This document shows, in pieces, positions 16,566 through 24,599 of a stretch of DNA of 55,969 bases. The stretch covers positions 1 to 55,969 of the forward strand of contig JALNZD010000027.1 of NCBI GenBank assembly GCA_023229505.1. Direction: 5' to 3'. The notes under the pieces were generated by a model. It worked only from the letters and a program-made list of their open reading frames with translations, ran no database searches and had not been told where the DNA came from. A program made the position numbers and the translations under genes. Origin of the DNA: Bacteroidales bacterium (lineage in GTDB: Bacteria > Bacteroidota > Bacteroidia > Bacteroidales > JAGOPY01). Every line of letters begins with the position of its first letter. Positions within the stretch are counted from its first letter, which is position 1.

Positions 16566-19406
16566 ATGAATATCACCAAAGAACAGGCCTTTGAAAAAGT
16601 AAAACAACTCGTTGAGCGGTTCAGTGAGCATATTGACGAATACAAAAGGGTCAGCTACAACGAGCATCAGACAAGGGTGGATTACATCAACCCGTTTTTC
16701 AAGGCGCTCGGGTGGGATATGGATAATGAACAAGGCTTGGCTGAAGCATACCGGGAGGTTATTCATGAGGACAAGGTCAAAGTCGGAGGCGCTACAAAAG
16801 CTCCGGATTATGCTTTTACCCTTTATGGACAACGGAAATTTTTTGTCGATGCCAAAAAACCGAATATTAACATCAAAGACGACATTGGCCCCGCTTACCA
16901 GGTCAGGCGCTATGGCTGGAGCGCAAAAGTTCCGGTTTCTGTGATTACCGATTTTGAGGAATTTGCCATATACGACTGCACCAAAAAGCCCAACCCGACC
17001 GACAAAGTTTCTGTTTCACGCATAAAATACATTACTTACGACCAGTACCTTGATGAGTTTGATTTTCTCTGGGACATCTTCGCCAAAGAGAACCTTCCGA
17101 AGGGCCGGTTTGACAAGTATGTGCTAAGCGACACCAGCAAAAAAGGCACGACGACGGTTGACGACGCATTCCTAAAATCCATAGAAGAATGGCGCACTTA
17201 CCTGGCCACCAGCATTGCCCTGAGAAATAAATCCGTTTCCGTTGATGAACTGAACTATGCCGTCCAGAAGACCATCGACCGGATCATTTTTCTGCGGATG
17301 TGCGAAGACAGAGGCGTCGAGCAATACGGCCTGCTGAAAAAAGCTGCCGAAAAAGGAGATGTTTATCTGAATTTGTTCGCCCTCTTTCGCATAGCGAATG
17401 AAAAGTACAATTCAGGGCTGTTTGATTTTAAGGAAGATCATATCACGCAAGGCCTGAGCATAGATAACAAGGTGCTGAAAACCATTATCGGCGAGTTGTA
17501 TTACCCCAAATGCGAATACGAGTTCTCCGTGATGCCTGCCGATATTCTGGGCAGTGTTTATGAACGGTTCCTGGGTAAGACGATTCGTTTAACTGAAGCT
17601 CATCACGCAAAGATTGAAGAGAAGCCGGAAGTAAGAAAAGCCGGCGGTGTTTATTACACACCTAAATACGTGGTGGACTATATCGTAGAAAACACGGTGG
17701 GAAAGCTCATTGAAGGTAAAACACCCAAAGAGGTTGAAAGCATCAAGATATGCGATCCTGCCTGTGGTTCCGGGTCTTTCCTGATAGGCGCCTACCAATA
17801 TCTGCTCATCTGGCACCTGAAATATTACCTCACCCCCGGCCCCTCTCCTGGGAGGAGAGGGGAGGTTTTATCTCCGGATGGAAATCTCACCACTGCTGAA
17901 AAGAAACGCATTTTACTCAACAATATTTACGGCGTGGACATTGATCCGCAGGCTGTGAAAGTAACCAAGCTGAATTTGTTGCTCAAAGCCCTCGAAGGAG
18001 AAACCCAGGCTTCCATCAGCCAGCAATTGCAGTTGTTTCACGAGAGAGTCCTGCCCAACCTGAGCCAGAACATCAAATGCGGCAACTCGCTGATCGGGCC
18101 TGATTTTTACGACAACCAACTGGATTTGTTTTCGGAACAGATGAAGAAGATCAATGCCTTTGACTGGCAGCTCGGTTTTCCGGAAATCTTTAAGCGGGGT
18201 TGCGCGTCCGCCGAAGTTTCAGCGAAGGCGGGGTTTGATGTGGTGATTGGGAACCCGCCTTATGTGAGAAGCGAGTTTCTTCCATCGGAACAGAAAGGTT
18301 ACTTTGGAAATAGATTTCAATCTGCTTATAAACAATACGATATCTATGTTTTATTCCTTGAAAGAGGAATTGAAATACTTAAAAATAATGGACTTTTAGG
18401 TTATATTGTTTCAAATAAATTTTTAATAGCTGATTATGGTAAAAAAGTACGTCAATACTTGTTGGATCATACTGCAATTGAACAAGCAATTGATGTTTCT
18501 TATGACCAAGTGTTTGGAACTGTAGCTGCATATCCATATGTTTTAATTTTTAAAAAGGAGGAAAGTGAAATAGCACGTAAGAACAATGCAATTTTCTATA
18601 GTAATATTCTTACAAGTGAGACTAATTTTGAAGTTGTACAGCAAAAAGATTTTTATAAGGACGATTATATTTTTGATTTTACAACTGCCGGAAATTATTG
18701 GATTAAAAAAATGGAAAAGAACACTTTACCTTTAGGAGAAATAACTGAGATTACAAGAGGATTTCGACCACCTTCTAGTGATCTGAGACAAAGTAAAAGT
18801 GCTAATGAAAAATATTTAATTGGTAAAGATATTAGTGGAGCTTACAATTTTAAATGGGGCGGGTATTTGGTAGAGTATGATAAAGATAAGATACCCGAAT
18901 CGAAGCCTATTCAAGTATTCAAACAGCCTAAAATTCTTTTTCGTGATATTGGATTAAAATTTAATGGAATTTATGATGATGAAGGTTATTTGTGCTTGAA
19001 AACAATCTATTTCCTTTATTTGGAAAACGAACATAAAAAGTACTCACTTAAATTCATTTTAGGTTTACTTAATTCTACTCTTCTAAACAAGTATTTTCAT
19101 TTGAAATTTTCAATAGCTCACATTAGGGGTGGATATTTGCGATATCGAAAGCAGTTTGTGGAAAAATTTCCCATATACCAGATTGACATCAATATTTCCA
19201 AAGAGAAAGAAATTCATGACCAAATTGTAAATCTTGTAAACAGCTTGATAAAACTAAATGAGCAATTGCAAACAACTACTCTCGAAACCCAGCGCCAGCA
19301 GATCCAGCGGTCCATTGACCATTCCGAAAAGAAGATAGATGGGTTGGTGTATGAGCTTTATGGGTCGAGTGAGGAGGAGATTGGGGTGATTGAGGGGAAG
19401 GGGTAA
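16566..19406 (+). CDS. Single-chain restriction-modification enzyme (type IIG-like)
   Basis: 946 residues combining cleavage, methylation and recognition. The N-terminal nuclease shows PD-(D/E)xK spacing: Asp81 in KAPDYAF and Asp95-Ala-Lys97 in FFVDAKKP. The N6-adenine methylase has YYTPKYVVDYI, motif I DPACGSGSFL (Asp397) and motif IV NPPY (563-566). The C-terminal third (TRGFRPPSSDL … RKQFVEKFPI) is a TaqI-like recognition domain. DNA from about 18,280 to 19,240 is much more AT-rich than the first half, so the recognition domain may have been exchanged. Two short repeats are translated within the gene near residues 422-435 and 545-556. Confidence 0.88.
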   Translation: MNITKEQAFEKVKQLVERFSEHIDEYKRVSYNEHQTRVDYINPFFKALGWDMDNEQGLAEAYREVIHEDKVKVGGATKAPDYAFTLYGQRKFFVDAKKPNINIKDDIGPAYQVRRYGWSAKVPVSVITDFEEFAIYDCTKKPNPTDKVSVSRIKYITYDQYLDEFDFLWDIFAKENLPKGRFDKYVLSDTSKKGTTTVDDAFLKSIEEWRTYLATSIALRNKSVSVDELNYAVQKTIDRIIFLRMCEDRGVEQYGLLKKAAEKGDVYLNLFALFRIANEKYNSGLFDFKEDHITQGLSIDNKVLKTIIGELYYPKCEYEFSVMPADILGSVYERFLGKTIRLTEAHHAKIEEKPEVRKAGGVYYTPKYVVDYIVENTVGKLIEGKTPKEVESIKICDPACGSGSFLIGAYQYLLIWHLKYYLTPGPSPGRRGEVLSPDGNLTTAEKKRILLNNIYGVDIDPQAVKVTKLNLLLKALEGETQASISQQLQLFHERVLPNLSQNIKCGNSLIGPDFYDNQLDLFSEQMKKINAFDWQLGFPEIFKRGCASAEVSAKAGFDVVIGNPPYVRSEFLPSEQKGYFGNRFQSAYKQYDIYVLFLERGIEILKNNGLLGYIVSNKFLIADYGKKVRQYLLDHTAIEQAIDVSYDQVFGTVAAYPYVLIFKKEESEIARKNNAIFYSNILTSETNFEVVQQKDFYKDDYIFDFTTAGNYWIKKMEKNTLPLGEITEITRGFRPPSSDLRQSKSANEKYLIGKDISGAYNFKWGGYLVEYDKDKIPESKPIQVFKQPKILFRDIGLKFNGIYDDEGYLCLKTIYFLYLENEHKKYSLKFILGLLNSTLLNKYFHLKFSIAHIRGGYLRYRKQFVEKFPIYQIDINISKEKEIHDQIVNLVNSLIKLNEQLQTTTLETQRQQIQRSIDHSEKKIDGLVYELYGSSEEEIGVIEGKG
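17828..17867. repeat. 'cctcacccccggcccctctcc' repeat inside the RM gene
   Basis: A 10-bp stem (cccctctcct / aggagagggg, 17840-17862, loop ggg) lies in a formulaic GC-rich element that is read in frame as LTPGPSPGRRGE. It occupies the linker between methylase motif I and the conserved LTTAEKKRILLNNIYGVDID segment. Confidence 0.65.
18203..18233. repeat. Second in-frame repeat in the RM gene
   Basis: The stretch cgtccgccgaag…cgaaggcgggg contains the complementary ends ccgcc / ggcgg and is read as CASAEVSAKA immediately before the conserved FDVVIGNPPY. The surrounding family normally passes directly from the FPEIF segment to FDVVIGNPPY, so this is read as an insertion. Confidence 0.5.
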
Positions 19407-19426
19407 GAAAGATCCCTGGGATTTCT

Positions 19427-19434
19427 TATCTTTG
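19427..19434 (+). promoter_or_regulatory. TAnnTTTG -7 box of the toxin-antitoxin pair
   Basis: TATCTTTG lies 18 bases before the antitoxin ATG, in the gap after the restriction enzyme. No good -33 TTTG is seen at the expected distance. Confidence 0.55.
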
Positions 19435-19452
19435 TAAAATACATTCAAGATC

Positions 19453-19689
19453 ATGACAGCGATTGAATTAAAGACCATATTGATCCACAGGATATCCGAA
19501 ATTAACGATGTTTCTTTTCTCAAAGCATTAAAGACAATTCTTGACTCTAAAACTGAGACCGGTATTATCCAATTGACTCAGTCCCAACTTGATGAAATTA
19601 TCGCGTCAAAAAAAGAAATAGAACAAGGATTGTTCATTGAAAATGATGTTCTTGATAAAGAAGTAAAGCAGTGGCTAAACGCAATATAA
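19453..19689 (+). CDS. Putative antitoxin of a ParE-type module
   Basis: 78 residues, acidic overall, predicted mostly helical (TAIELKTILIHRISEIND … LTQSQLDEIIASKKEIEQG). It overlaps the following ParE-like toxin by 19 bases, the classical antitoxin-toxin order. The assignment rests on this context and on resemblance to small Bacteroidota antitoxins, not on a defined DNA-binding motif. Confidence 0.7.
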   Translation: MTAIELKTILIHRISEINDVSFLKALKTILDSKTETGIIQLTQSQLDEIIASKKEIEQGLFIENDVLDKEVKQWLNAI

Positions 19690-19970
19690 TCTGGTCAACG
19701 CGAGCCAAGGACAGGCTTTATGCTATCCTTAAATTTTATATCGAAAGAAATAAGAGTAAATCTTATTCTATCAAGCTTTATAGATTAATTTCAAAAGAGG
19801 TTAAACTCCTTCAGAAATACCCTGATTTGGGATTAAAAACAACAGATGATTCCATCCGTGGATTAATAATAGAAAATTATATAGTCTATTACGAAATAAC
19901 TGAAGATACAATTGTAATCCATACCATTTGGGACTGCAGGCAGGATTTTGCCGGTAAAATAATTAAATAG
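19671..19970 (+). CDS. RelE/ParE family toxin
   Basis: 99 residues with the ParE pattern: IIWSTRAKDRLYAILKFY at the N-terminus, LLQKYPDLGLKT, IRGLIIENYIVYYEI and a C-terminal strand IVIHTIWDCRQDF. ParE toxins act on DNA gyrase, RelE toxins on mRNA at the ribosome; the sequence does not decide, although the INDxR-like end favours ParE. The start is GTG at 19671 inside the antitoxin gene. Lying just after the restriction enzyme, it could stabilise the defence island. Confidence 0.82.
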   Translation: MAKRNIIWSTRAKDRLYAILKFYIERNKSKSYSIKLYRLISKEVKLLQKYPDLGLKTTDDSIRGLIIENYIVYYEITEDTIVIHTIWDCRQDFAGKIIK

Positions 19971-19999
19971 AAGAATCCTACTTCTGTTAATCCTTCATG

Positions 20000-20070
20000 C
20001 GACCGTGCATGCGGAGCGCCGGAATAATGAATTGGTGTATGCGACTTCATATCCGGCGTCGCTCTTTAAT
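20000..20070. repeat. Imperfect inverted repeat after the toxin gene
   Basis: gagcgccggaataatgaa and, about 20 bases later, ttcatatccggcgtcgctc can pair with small gaps. It lies between the toxin and the cupin gene and could end the island transcript. Confidence 0.4.
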
Positions 20071-20099
20071 TTATTTAATAATCTGACTAAATTTGAAGC

Positions 20100-20474
20100 A
20101 TGAAAGCAATCAAAAATAATTTCCCGTTCCAAACCATTGACTGGACTGACATTCCCAAAACCGCGCACAAAGGCGAAAGCGGGACCGCATATTGGCAGAC
20201 CTTACAATTGCCAGGATTAAGGATCAGACTCGTGGAATACTCAAAAGGATACCTTGCAGACCATTGGTGTCAAAAAGGCCACATTGTCCATTGTCTGGTT
20301 GGGGAATTTATAAGCGAAATGCATGATGGCGCAAAATTTAACCTGACTACAGGAATGACCTATGTGGTTTCAGATGAATTGAGCTCCCATCGTTCAGTCA
20401 CTGTAAATGGCGTGAAACTATTGATCATTGATGGGGATTTCCTTAAACCGGAAATTGAAAATGATACGAAATAA
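20100..20474 (+). CDS. DHCW-motif cupin-fold protein
   Basis: 124 residues forming a single small beta-barrel domain. The motif DHWCQKGHIVHCLVGEF carries the His residues that usually bind metal in cupins, and matches the group annotated as 'DHCW motif cupin fold'. No catalytic activity is known. A TAAATTTG word ends only 4 bases before the ATG, which would give a nearly leaderless message. The DUF1330 gene follows 18 bases later. Confidence 0.8.
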   Translation: MKAIKNNFPFQTIDWTDIPKTAHKGESGTAYWQTLQLPGLRIRLVEYSKGYLADHWCQKGHIVHCLVGEFISEMHDGAKFNLTTGMTYVVSDELSSHRSVTVNGVKLLIIDGDFLKPEIENDTK

Positions 20475-20492
20475 CTTTAAAACACTTCTGTT

Positions 20493-20780
20493 ATGTCAGC
20501 TTACGTTATTGTAGAGATTGCGGTTCATAATCCAAAGGAATATGAAGAATACAAAAAGCTTTCTCTTCCCTCACTTAAGCCTTTTAACGGAAGGTTTATC
20601 GTCAGGGGAGGAAAGACAGAAACACTGGAAGGCGACTGGCAACCGGAAAGAATAGTGGTTTTAGAGTTTCCTGACGCGGACCTCGCCAGGGAATGGTGGA
20701 ATTCGGATATTTATGCCAAAGCTAAAGCCATTCGCCAGAGAACTGCTACAACAAAAATGGTTTTGATTGAGGGAGTATAA
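20493..20780 (+). CDS. DUF1330 protein
   Basis: 95 residues with the ferredoxin-like alpha/beta pattern of DUF1330: AYVIVEIAVHNPKEYEEY, a glycine-rich turn FIVRGGKTE, LEGDWQPERIVVLEF and ADLAREWWNSDIYAKAKAIR. Function is unknown; relatives resemble dimeric alpha/beta-barrel proteins. Probably cotranscribed with the cupin gene. Confidence 0.88.
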   Translation: MSAYVIVEIAVHNPKEYEEYKKLSLPSLKPFNGRFIVRGGKTETLEGDWQPERIVVLEFPDADLAREWWNSDIYAKAKAIRQRTATTKMVLIEGV

Positions 20781-20850
20781 CTTTTCAGACAACAGGGTTT
20801 CCAACCTGAAGGTTTCGGCTCTTCACCCTAAGCCCTTTGCAATTAGTTCT

Positions 20851-20858
20851 TATCTTTG
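20851..20858 (+). promoter_or_regulatory. TAnnTTTG -7 box upstream of pfkA
   Basis: TATCTTTG, 115 bases before the phosphofructokinase ATG. The leader downstream holds a repeat (20,869-20,907). Confidence 0.45.
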
Positions 20859-20868
20859 AAAGATGTTT

Positions 20869-20907
20869 TTCGCAGATCTTCGCAGATTAACACGCAGATT
20901 TGCGCAG
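20869..20907. repeat. 'cgcagat' tandem words in the pfkA leader
   Basis: The word cgcagat(t/c) occurs three times, ending in tgcgcag. Related to the element at 2,441-2,483. Confidence 0.5.
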
Positions 20908-20973
20908 AATTATCAGCGTATATCTAAAACAACCATCTTAATTTTTAAAAACATCCTATCACCGATATCAATC

Positions 20974-22038
20974 ATGAAAACGAAGAAAAAATCCATGACC
21001 ATCGGCATCCTGAGTTCCGGAGGCGATTGTCCCGGCATCAACGCCGCCATTCGTGGCGTTGGCAAAACTGCCATAGTCGAATACGGGATGCAGGTGATCG
21101 GCATTTCCGACGGCTTCCTCGGCCTGATCAATGAGGAATACCAGGAGCTTACCGAGCAGCAGCTTTCGGGCATACTGACCCTTGGTGGCACCATCCTGGG
21201 CACTTCGCGTGAAAAGCCATTTAAAAAGGATAAAGACAGCAGCCAGGATCAGATCAACAAGCCAAAACTGATCAAAAAGCATTACAAGGAGTTGGGTCTC
21301 GACGCGCTGGTTTGCATCGGCGGTAATGGCACACAACGAACAGCGGCTATGCTTGTCGATGAAGGCCTGAATATCATTGGCCTGCCCAAAACCATTGATA
21401 ATGACGTCTGGGGCACCGAGATCACATTCGGTTTTGACTCTGCACTTGGCATTGCGACAGACGCCATCGACCGGCTGCATACGACCGCAAACTCGCACAA
21501 AAGGATCATGGTTATCGAACTGATGGGGCATAATGCCGGCTGGCTTACCTTGTATGCTGGCATTGCCGGTGGGGGTGATGTGATCCTTTTACCCGAGATC
21601 AGGTACGATATGGACATTGTTGCGGATTACCTGGTCAGGCGCGCCAGGGCCAAAAAGCCTTACTCCATTGTTGTGGTTGCCGAAGGGATTGATAAGCCAA
21701 AAAAAGATAAAGCCGCCACCTACATCGCCCAAAATATTGAAAAGATCACCGGGCTGGAAACACGGGAAACGATCCTCGGGTATATCCAGCGCGGGGGCAG
21801 CCCGTCGCCGAACGACCGAATCCTGGCCACCCGTTTCGGCGCTCATGCCGTGGAGTTGATAGCGAAAGGCAAATTCGGGCATATGGTAGCTCAAAAAGGC
21901 GGAGAAATGACTTCGGTGCCTTTGAAAGACGTAGGCGATAAAACACGCCTGGTGCCGGCTGATTTCCCGTTGATCAGTAAAGGTAGAAAGATGGGGATTT
22001 GCTTCGGGGATAAGTTTTGCGGACAGGAGATTGTGTAA
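20974..22038 (+). CDS. pfkA: 6-phosphofructokinase (group with Gly104/Lys124 signature)
   Basis: 354 residues; phosphorylates fructose 6-phosphate in glycolysis. The ATG at 20974 is chosen because the upstream extension is repeat-derived. Visible motifs: SSGGDCPGINAAIRG (phosphoryl donor), GGNGT at 116-120, PKTIDND at 138-144 with the catalytic Asp142, MGHNAGWL, and GYIQRGGSPSPNDR. Gly at the position of Escherichia residue 104 indicates ATP use, while Lys at 124 is usual in pyrophosphate-linked enzymes. Asn118 stands where a metal-binding Asp is common. The donor should be considered open. Confidence 0.92.
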   Translation: MKTKKKSMTIGILSSGGDCPGINAAIRGVGKTAIVEYGMQVIGISDGFLGLINEEYQELTEQQLSGILTLGGTILGTSREKPFKKDKDSSQDQINKPKLIKKHYKELGLDALVCIGGNGTQRTAAMLVDEGLNIIGLPKTIDNDVWGTEITFGFDSALGIATDAIDRLHTTANSHKRIMVIELMGHNAGWLTLYAGIAGGGDVILLPEIRYDMDIVADYLVRRARAKKPYSIVVVAEGIDKPKKDKAATYIAQNIEKITGLETRETILGYIQRGGSPSPNDRILATRFGAHAVELIAKGKFGHMVAQKGGEMTSVPLKDVGDKTRLVPADFPLISKGRKMGICFGDKFCGQEIV

Positions 22039-22050
22039 TTTTATATTTTA

Positions 22051-22125
22051 AATGTGGTATGGTGTATTTTATAAGGATTTTATTTACAAACAACTTATAA
22101 AATACCACATACAACATAGAACATT
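22051..22125. repeat. Inverted repeat between pfkA and the M14 peptidase
   Basis: tgtggtatggtgtattttataag (left arm, 22053-22075) pairs with cttataaaataccacatacaaca (22094-22116) with few mismatches and an 18-base loop. A longer frame running through it from 22052 is therefore not taken as coding. Confidence 0.6.
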
Positions 22126-22141
22126 AAACTCAATTTGCAAT

Positions 22142-23932
22142 ATGATATTCCGAAAATTACTTCTTTTAATAATTCTATTCGAGGCAGTGTATTCCACTGC
22201 CCAGGACACCACCCTGATAACTTATTATGAGCAGTCCGGTTACAAGGCAACTCCTTCGTACGACGAAACGGTAGCCTATTGCAAGCAACTCGACCAGGCT
22301 TCGCCGTTTATCCAATACACGACCTTCGGCACCAGTCCGCAGGGAAGAAAACTTCCTTTGCTAATTATTGATGGTGAAGGCCGGTTTGATCCTGCATCAG
22401 CCAGGCGGTCCGGTAAACTTGTCCTTCTCGTCCAGGCTGGAATCCATCCAGGCGAAATTGACGGCAAAGACGCAGGGCTCATGTTCTTCCGCGATCTGGC
22501 TATCCGCCAGCTTTTTGGAAACATGCCGGAAAACCTGACTATCCTGTTCATCCCGATATTTAATGTCGACGGGCATGAGCGCTTTGGCCCTTATAACCGG
22601 ATCAACCAGGACGGCCCGGAGGAGATGGGCTGGCGCACCACGGCACAAAACCTTAACCTGAACCGCGATTTCCTGAAGGCTGATTCACCTGAAATGCAGG
22701 CATGGCTGAAGCTTTACCAGCAGTGGCTCCCTGACTTTTTCACCGATATCCACGTCACCGACGGCGCCGATTTCCAGTATGTTTCCACGTACGGGCTGGA
22801 GACTATTGGTAATATGGACGAAGGTCTGACCAAATGGACGAATGAGCAACTGATCCCGGCCATGGAACAATCCATGGATGCTGCAGGCTATCCCATGTTT
22901 CCCTACATCATGTTCCGCCGCTGGCACGATCCCCGCAGCGGGCTGCGGAGCAGTGTGGCTGGACCCAGGTTCTCACAGGGCTACACCGCCGCACAGAACC
23001 GCATCGGGCTGCTGGTCGAAAACCATTCCCTGAAAGATTATAAAACCCGCGTCAGCAGCACCTATGAACTGCTGCATTTTCTCAGCGGATTTCTGAATGA
23101 ACAGGCCGCCGGGATCATAGAACTCAGCCAGCTGGCAGACTTAAATGCCGCTTCAGCCGTATTCCGCCAACAACCTCTCTCTGTAAACTTCACCACCGGC
23201 AAAGACAGCATTATGGTTGATTTCCACGGTGTGGAATACGAAATAGAAAACAGCGACCTCACGGGCGGAAATTGGTTCAGATACCATCCCGACAGGCCTT
23301 TGACATTCAAAGTGCCTTATTTCAATCAGCAGGTCCCTTCCGCATTTGTCAGGATCCCGGAAGCCTATATCATCCCGCCCGAATGGAGCGAAGTCATTGA
23401 AAAATTAGCCCTGCACGGCATCCGTTATTCCGTTCTGGATAATCCGGTAAAGATCGGTGTGGAATCATATTATTTCACCAAGATAGAATACGGGAAGTCT
23501 TCTTTTGAAGGACGGCTCCAGGTCACTCCGACATTCGATACTATTACGGAAGAAAGAGATTATCCTGCCGGATCTGTCGTCATTCCAACAAACCAACGCA
23601 CCGCAAGGGTAATTGCCCATATGCTGGAACCGGCTTCCCCCGATTCTTACCTGCAGTGGGGATTTTTCAATGCCATCTTCGAGATGAAGGAATACTTCGA
23701 GACTTATGTCATGGAGGAATATGCCCGGAAAATGATCACAGATAATCCGGGGTTGAAAGCAGAGTTTGAGAAATGGAAGGCATCAAATCCGGAAGCCACT
23801 CAGAACCAATGGGCACAGCTGGAATGGTTCTTCTTCAGATCGCCTTATATGGACAAAAAAAGGAATGTGTATCCGGTTGGGAGGATTTTAGACAGAATTA
23901 TCCTCGAAAAAGTATTGCAAAATATAAAATAA
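22142..23932 (+). CDS. Secreted M14-family zinc carboxypeptidase
   Basis: About 596 residues from the ATG at 22142, which opens a signal peptide (MIFRKLLLLIILFEAVYSTAQ). Zinc ligands are His and Glu in AGIHPGEIDGKDAG and a later His in FFTDIHVTDGADFQY. Substrate-binding and catalytic parts of the carboxypeptidase fold follow (LLVENHSLKDYKTR, containing a Glu in the catalytic position region). The C-terminal 250 residues form an extra domain. Likely releases C-terminal residues from peptides outside the cytoplasm. Confidence 0.88.
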   Translation: MIFRKLLLLIILFEAVYSTAQDTTLITYYEQSGYKATPSYDETVAYCKQLDQASPFIQYTTFGTSPQGRKLPLLIIDGEGRFDPASARRSGKLVLLVQAGIHPGEIDGKDAGLMFFRDLAIRQLFGNMPENLTILFIPIFNVDGHERFGPYNRINQDGPEEMGWRTTAQNLNLNRDFLKADSPEMQAWLKLYQQWLPDFFTDIHVTDGADFQYVSTYGLETIGNMDEGLTKWTNEQLIPAMEQSMDAAGYPMFPYIMFRRWHDPRSGLRSSVAGPRFSQGYTAAQNRIGLLVENHSLKDYKTRVSSTYELLHFLSGFLNEQAAGIIELSQLADLNAASAVFRQQPLSVNFTTGKDSIMVDFHGVEYEIENSDLTGGNWFRYHPDRPLTFKVPYFNQQVPSAFVRIPEAYIIPPEWSEVIEKLALHGIRYSVLDNPVKIGVESYYFTKIEYGKSSFEGRLQVTPTFDTITEERDYPAGSVVIPTNQRTARVIAHMLEPASPDSYLQWGFFNAIFEMKEYFETYVMEEYARKMITDNPGLKAEFEKWKASNPEATQNQWAQLEWFFFRSPYMDKKRNVYPVGRILDRIILEKVLQNIK

Positions 23933-24397
23933 TTATAACAGCAAAAGTTCTTTGCTTTCATGCTCCAGGAGCCATCTTTTCCGCCATAATCCACCTGCAT
24001 AACCCGTCAGGGAACCGTCTGAACCTATAACCCTGTGGCATGGCACAATGACACTCACCGGGTTGGCTCCATTGGCTGCAGCAACCGCCCGGATAGCTTT
24101 TAAATTGCCAAGCTTTAACGCCAATTCTTTGTAGGTAATAGTTTTCCCAAAAGGGATTTTCAGCAGTTCTTCCCAGACTTTTTTCTGGAATCCGGTGCCT
24201 TTCAAGTCGAGTTCCAGGTCAAATATTTCCCGTTTATAATTGAAGTATTCATCAAGTTGAATAAAACATTGAGATGCCATTTCACCCCGCCCATCCTCTT
24301 CATCCTCAATATTATCTACAAATACCAATGAAGTTATCCTGTTTTCATTGCTAATAATTCTTACCCATCCTATGGGTGACTTATAATAAGATTTCAT
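23933..24397 (-). CDS. ogt: Methylated-DNA-protein-cysteine methyltransferase
   Basis: 154 residues from the ATG at 24397 (MKSYYKSPIGW). It repairs O6-alkylguanine by taking the alkyl group onto a cysteine, here in VSVIVPCHRVIGSDG. The DNA-binding helix-turn-helix (ITYKELALKLGNLKAIRAV) and the Asn hinge (GANP) are present. The stop codon abuts the end of the convergent peptidase gene. Confidence 0.95.
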   Translation of the reverse strand: MKSYYKSPIGWVRIISNENRITSLVFVDNIEDEEDGRGEMASQCFIQLDEYFNYKREIFDLELDLKGTGFQKKVWEELLKIPFGKTITYKELALKLGNLKAIRAVAAANGANPVSVIVPCHRVIGSDGSLTGYAGGLWRKRWLLEHESKELLLL

Positions 24398-24444
24398 TCT
24401 TTTAATAAATCCAATATTTTCGCATAAAAATAAACTTAATATTA

Positions 24445-24582
24445 CCACAATACATCAGGACACAATAGGATTACACATTAGAAATAAAGGAATCTTCTTA
24501 CACGAAGAAGACACGAAGAACCACGAAGAAAAAATTCCTTTACGTACCTTTGCGTCTTCTTTGCGTGACTTTGCGTGACAAC
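24445..24582. repeat. 'cacgaaga' hairpin repeat
   Basis: accacaatacatcaggacac (24445-24464) is followed by words cacgaaga repeated three times (24502-24530) and then the reverse words tgcgtcttctttgcgtga (24550-24570). Together they allow a long imperfect hairpin between ogt and the upstream transporter. Confidence 0.6.
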
Positions 24583-24599
24583 TTTTAATCATCATCAGA

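Noticed and set aside
20968..21531. 187-aa open frame on the minus strand across pfkA
   Set aside because: It is antisense to a fully conserved phosphofructokinase and its translation has no signal peptide or domain.
22052..22141. Longer start of the M14 peptidase
   Set aside because: The extension runs through an inverted repeat and would hide the signal peptide that begins at 22142.
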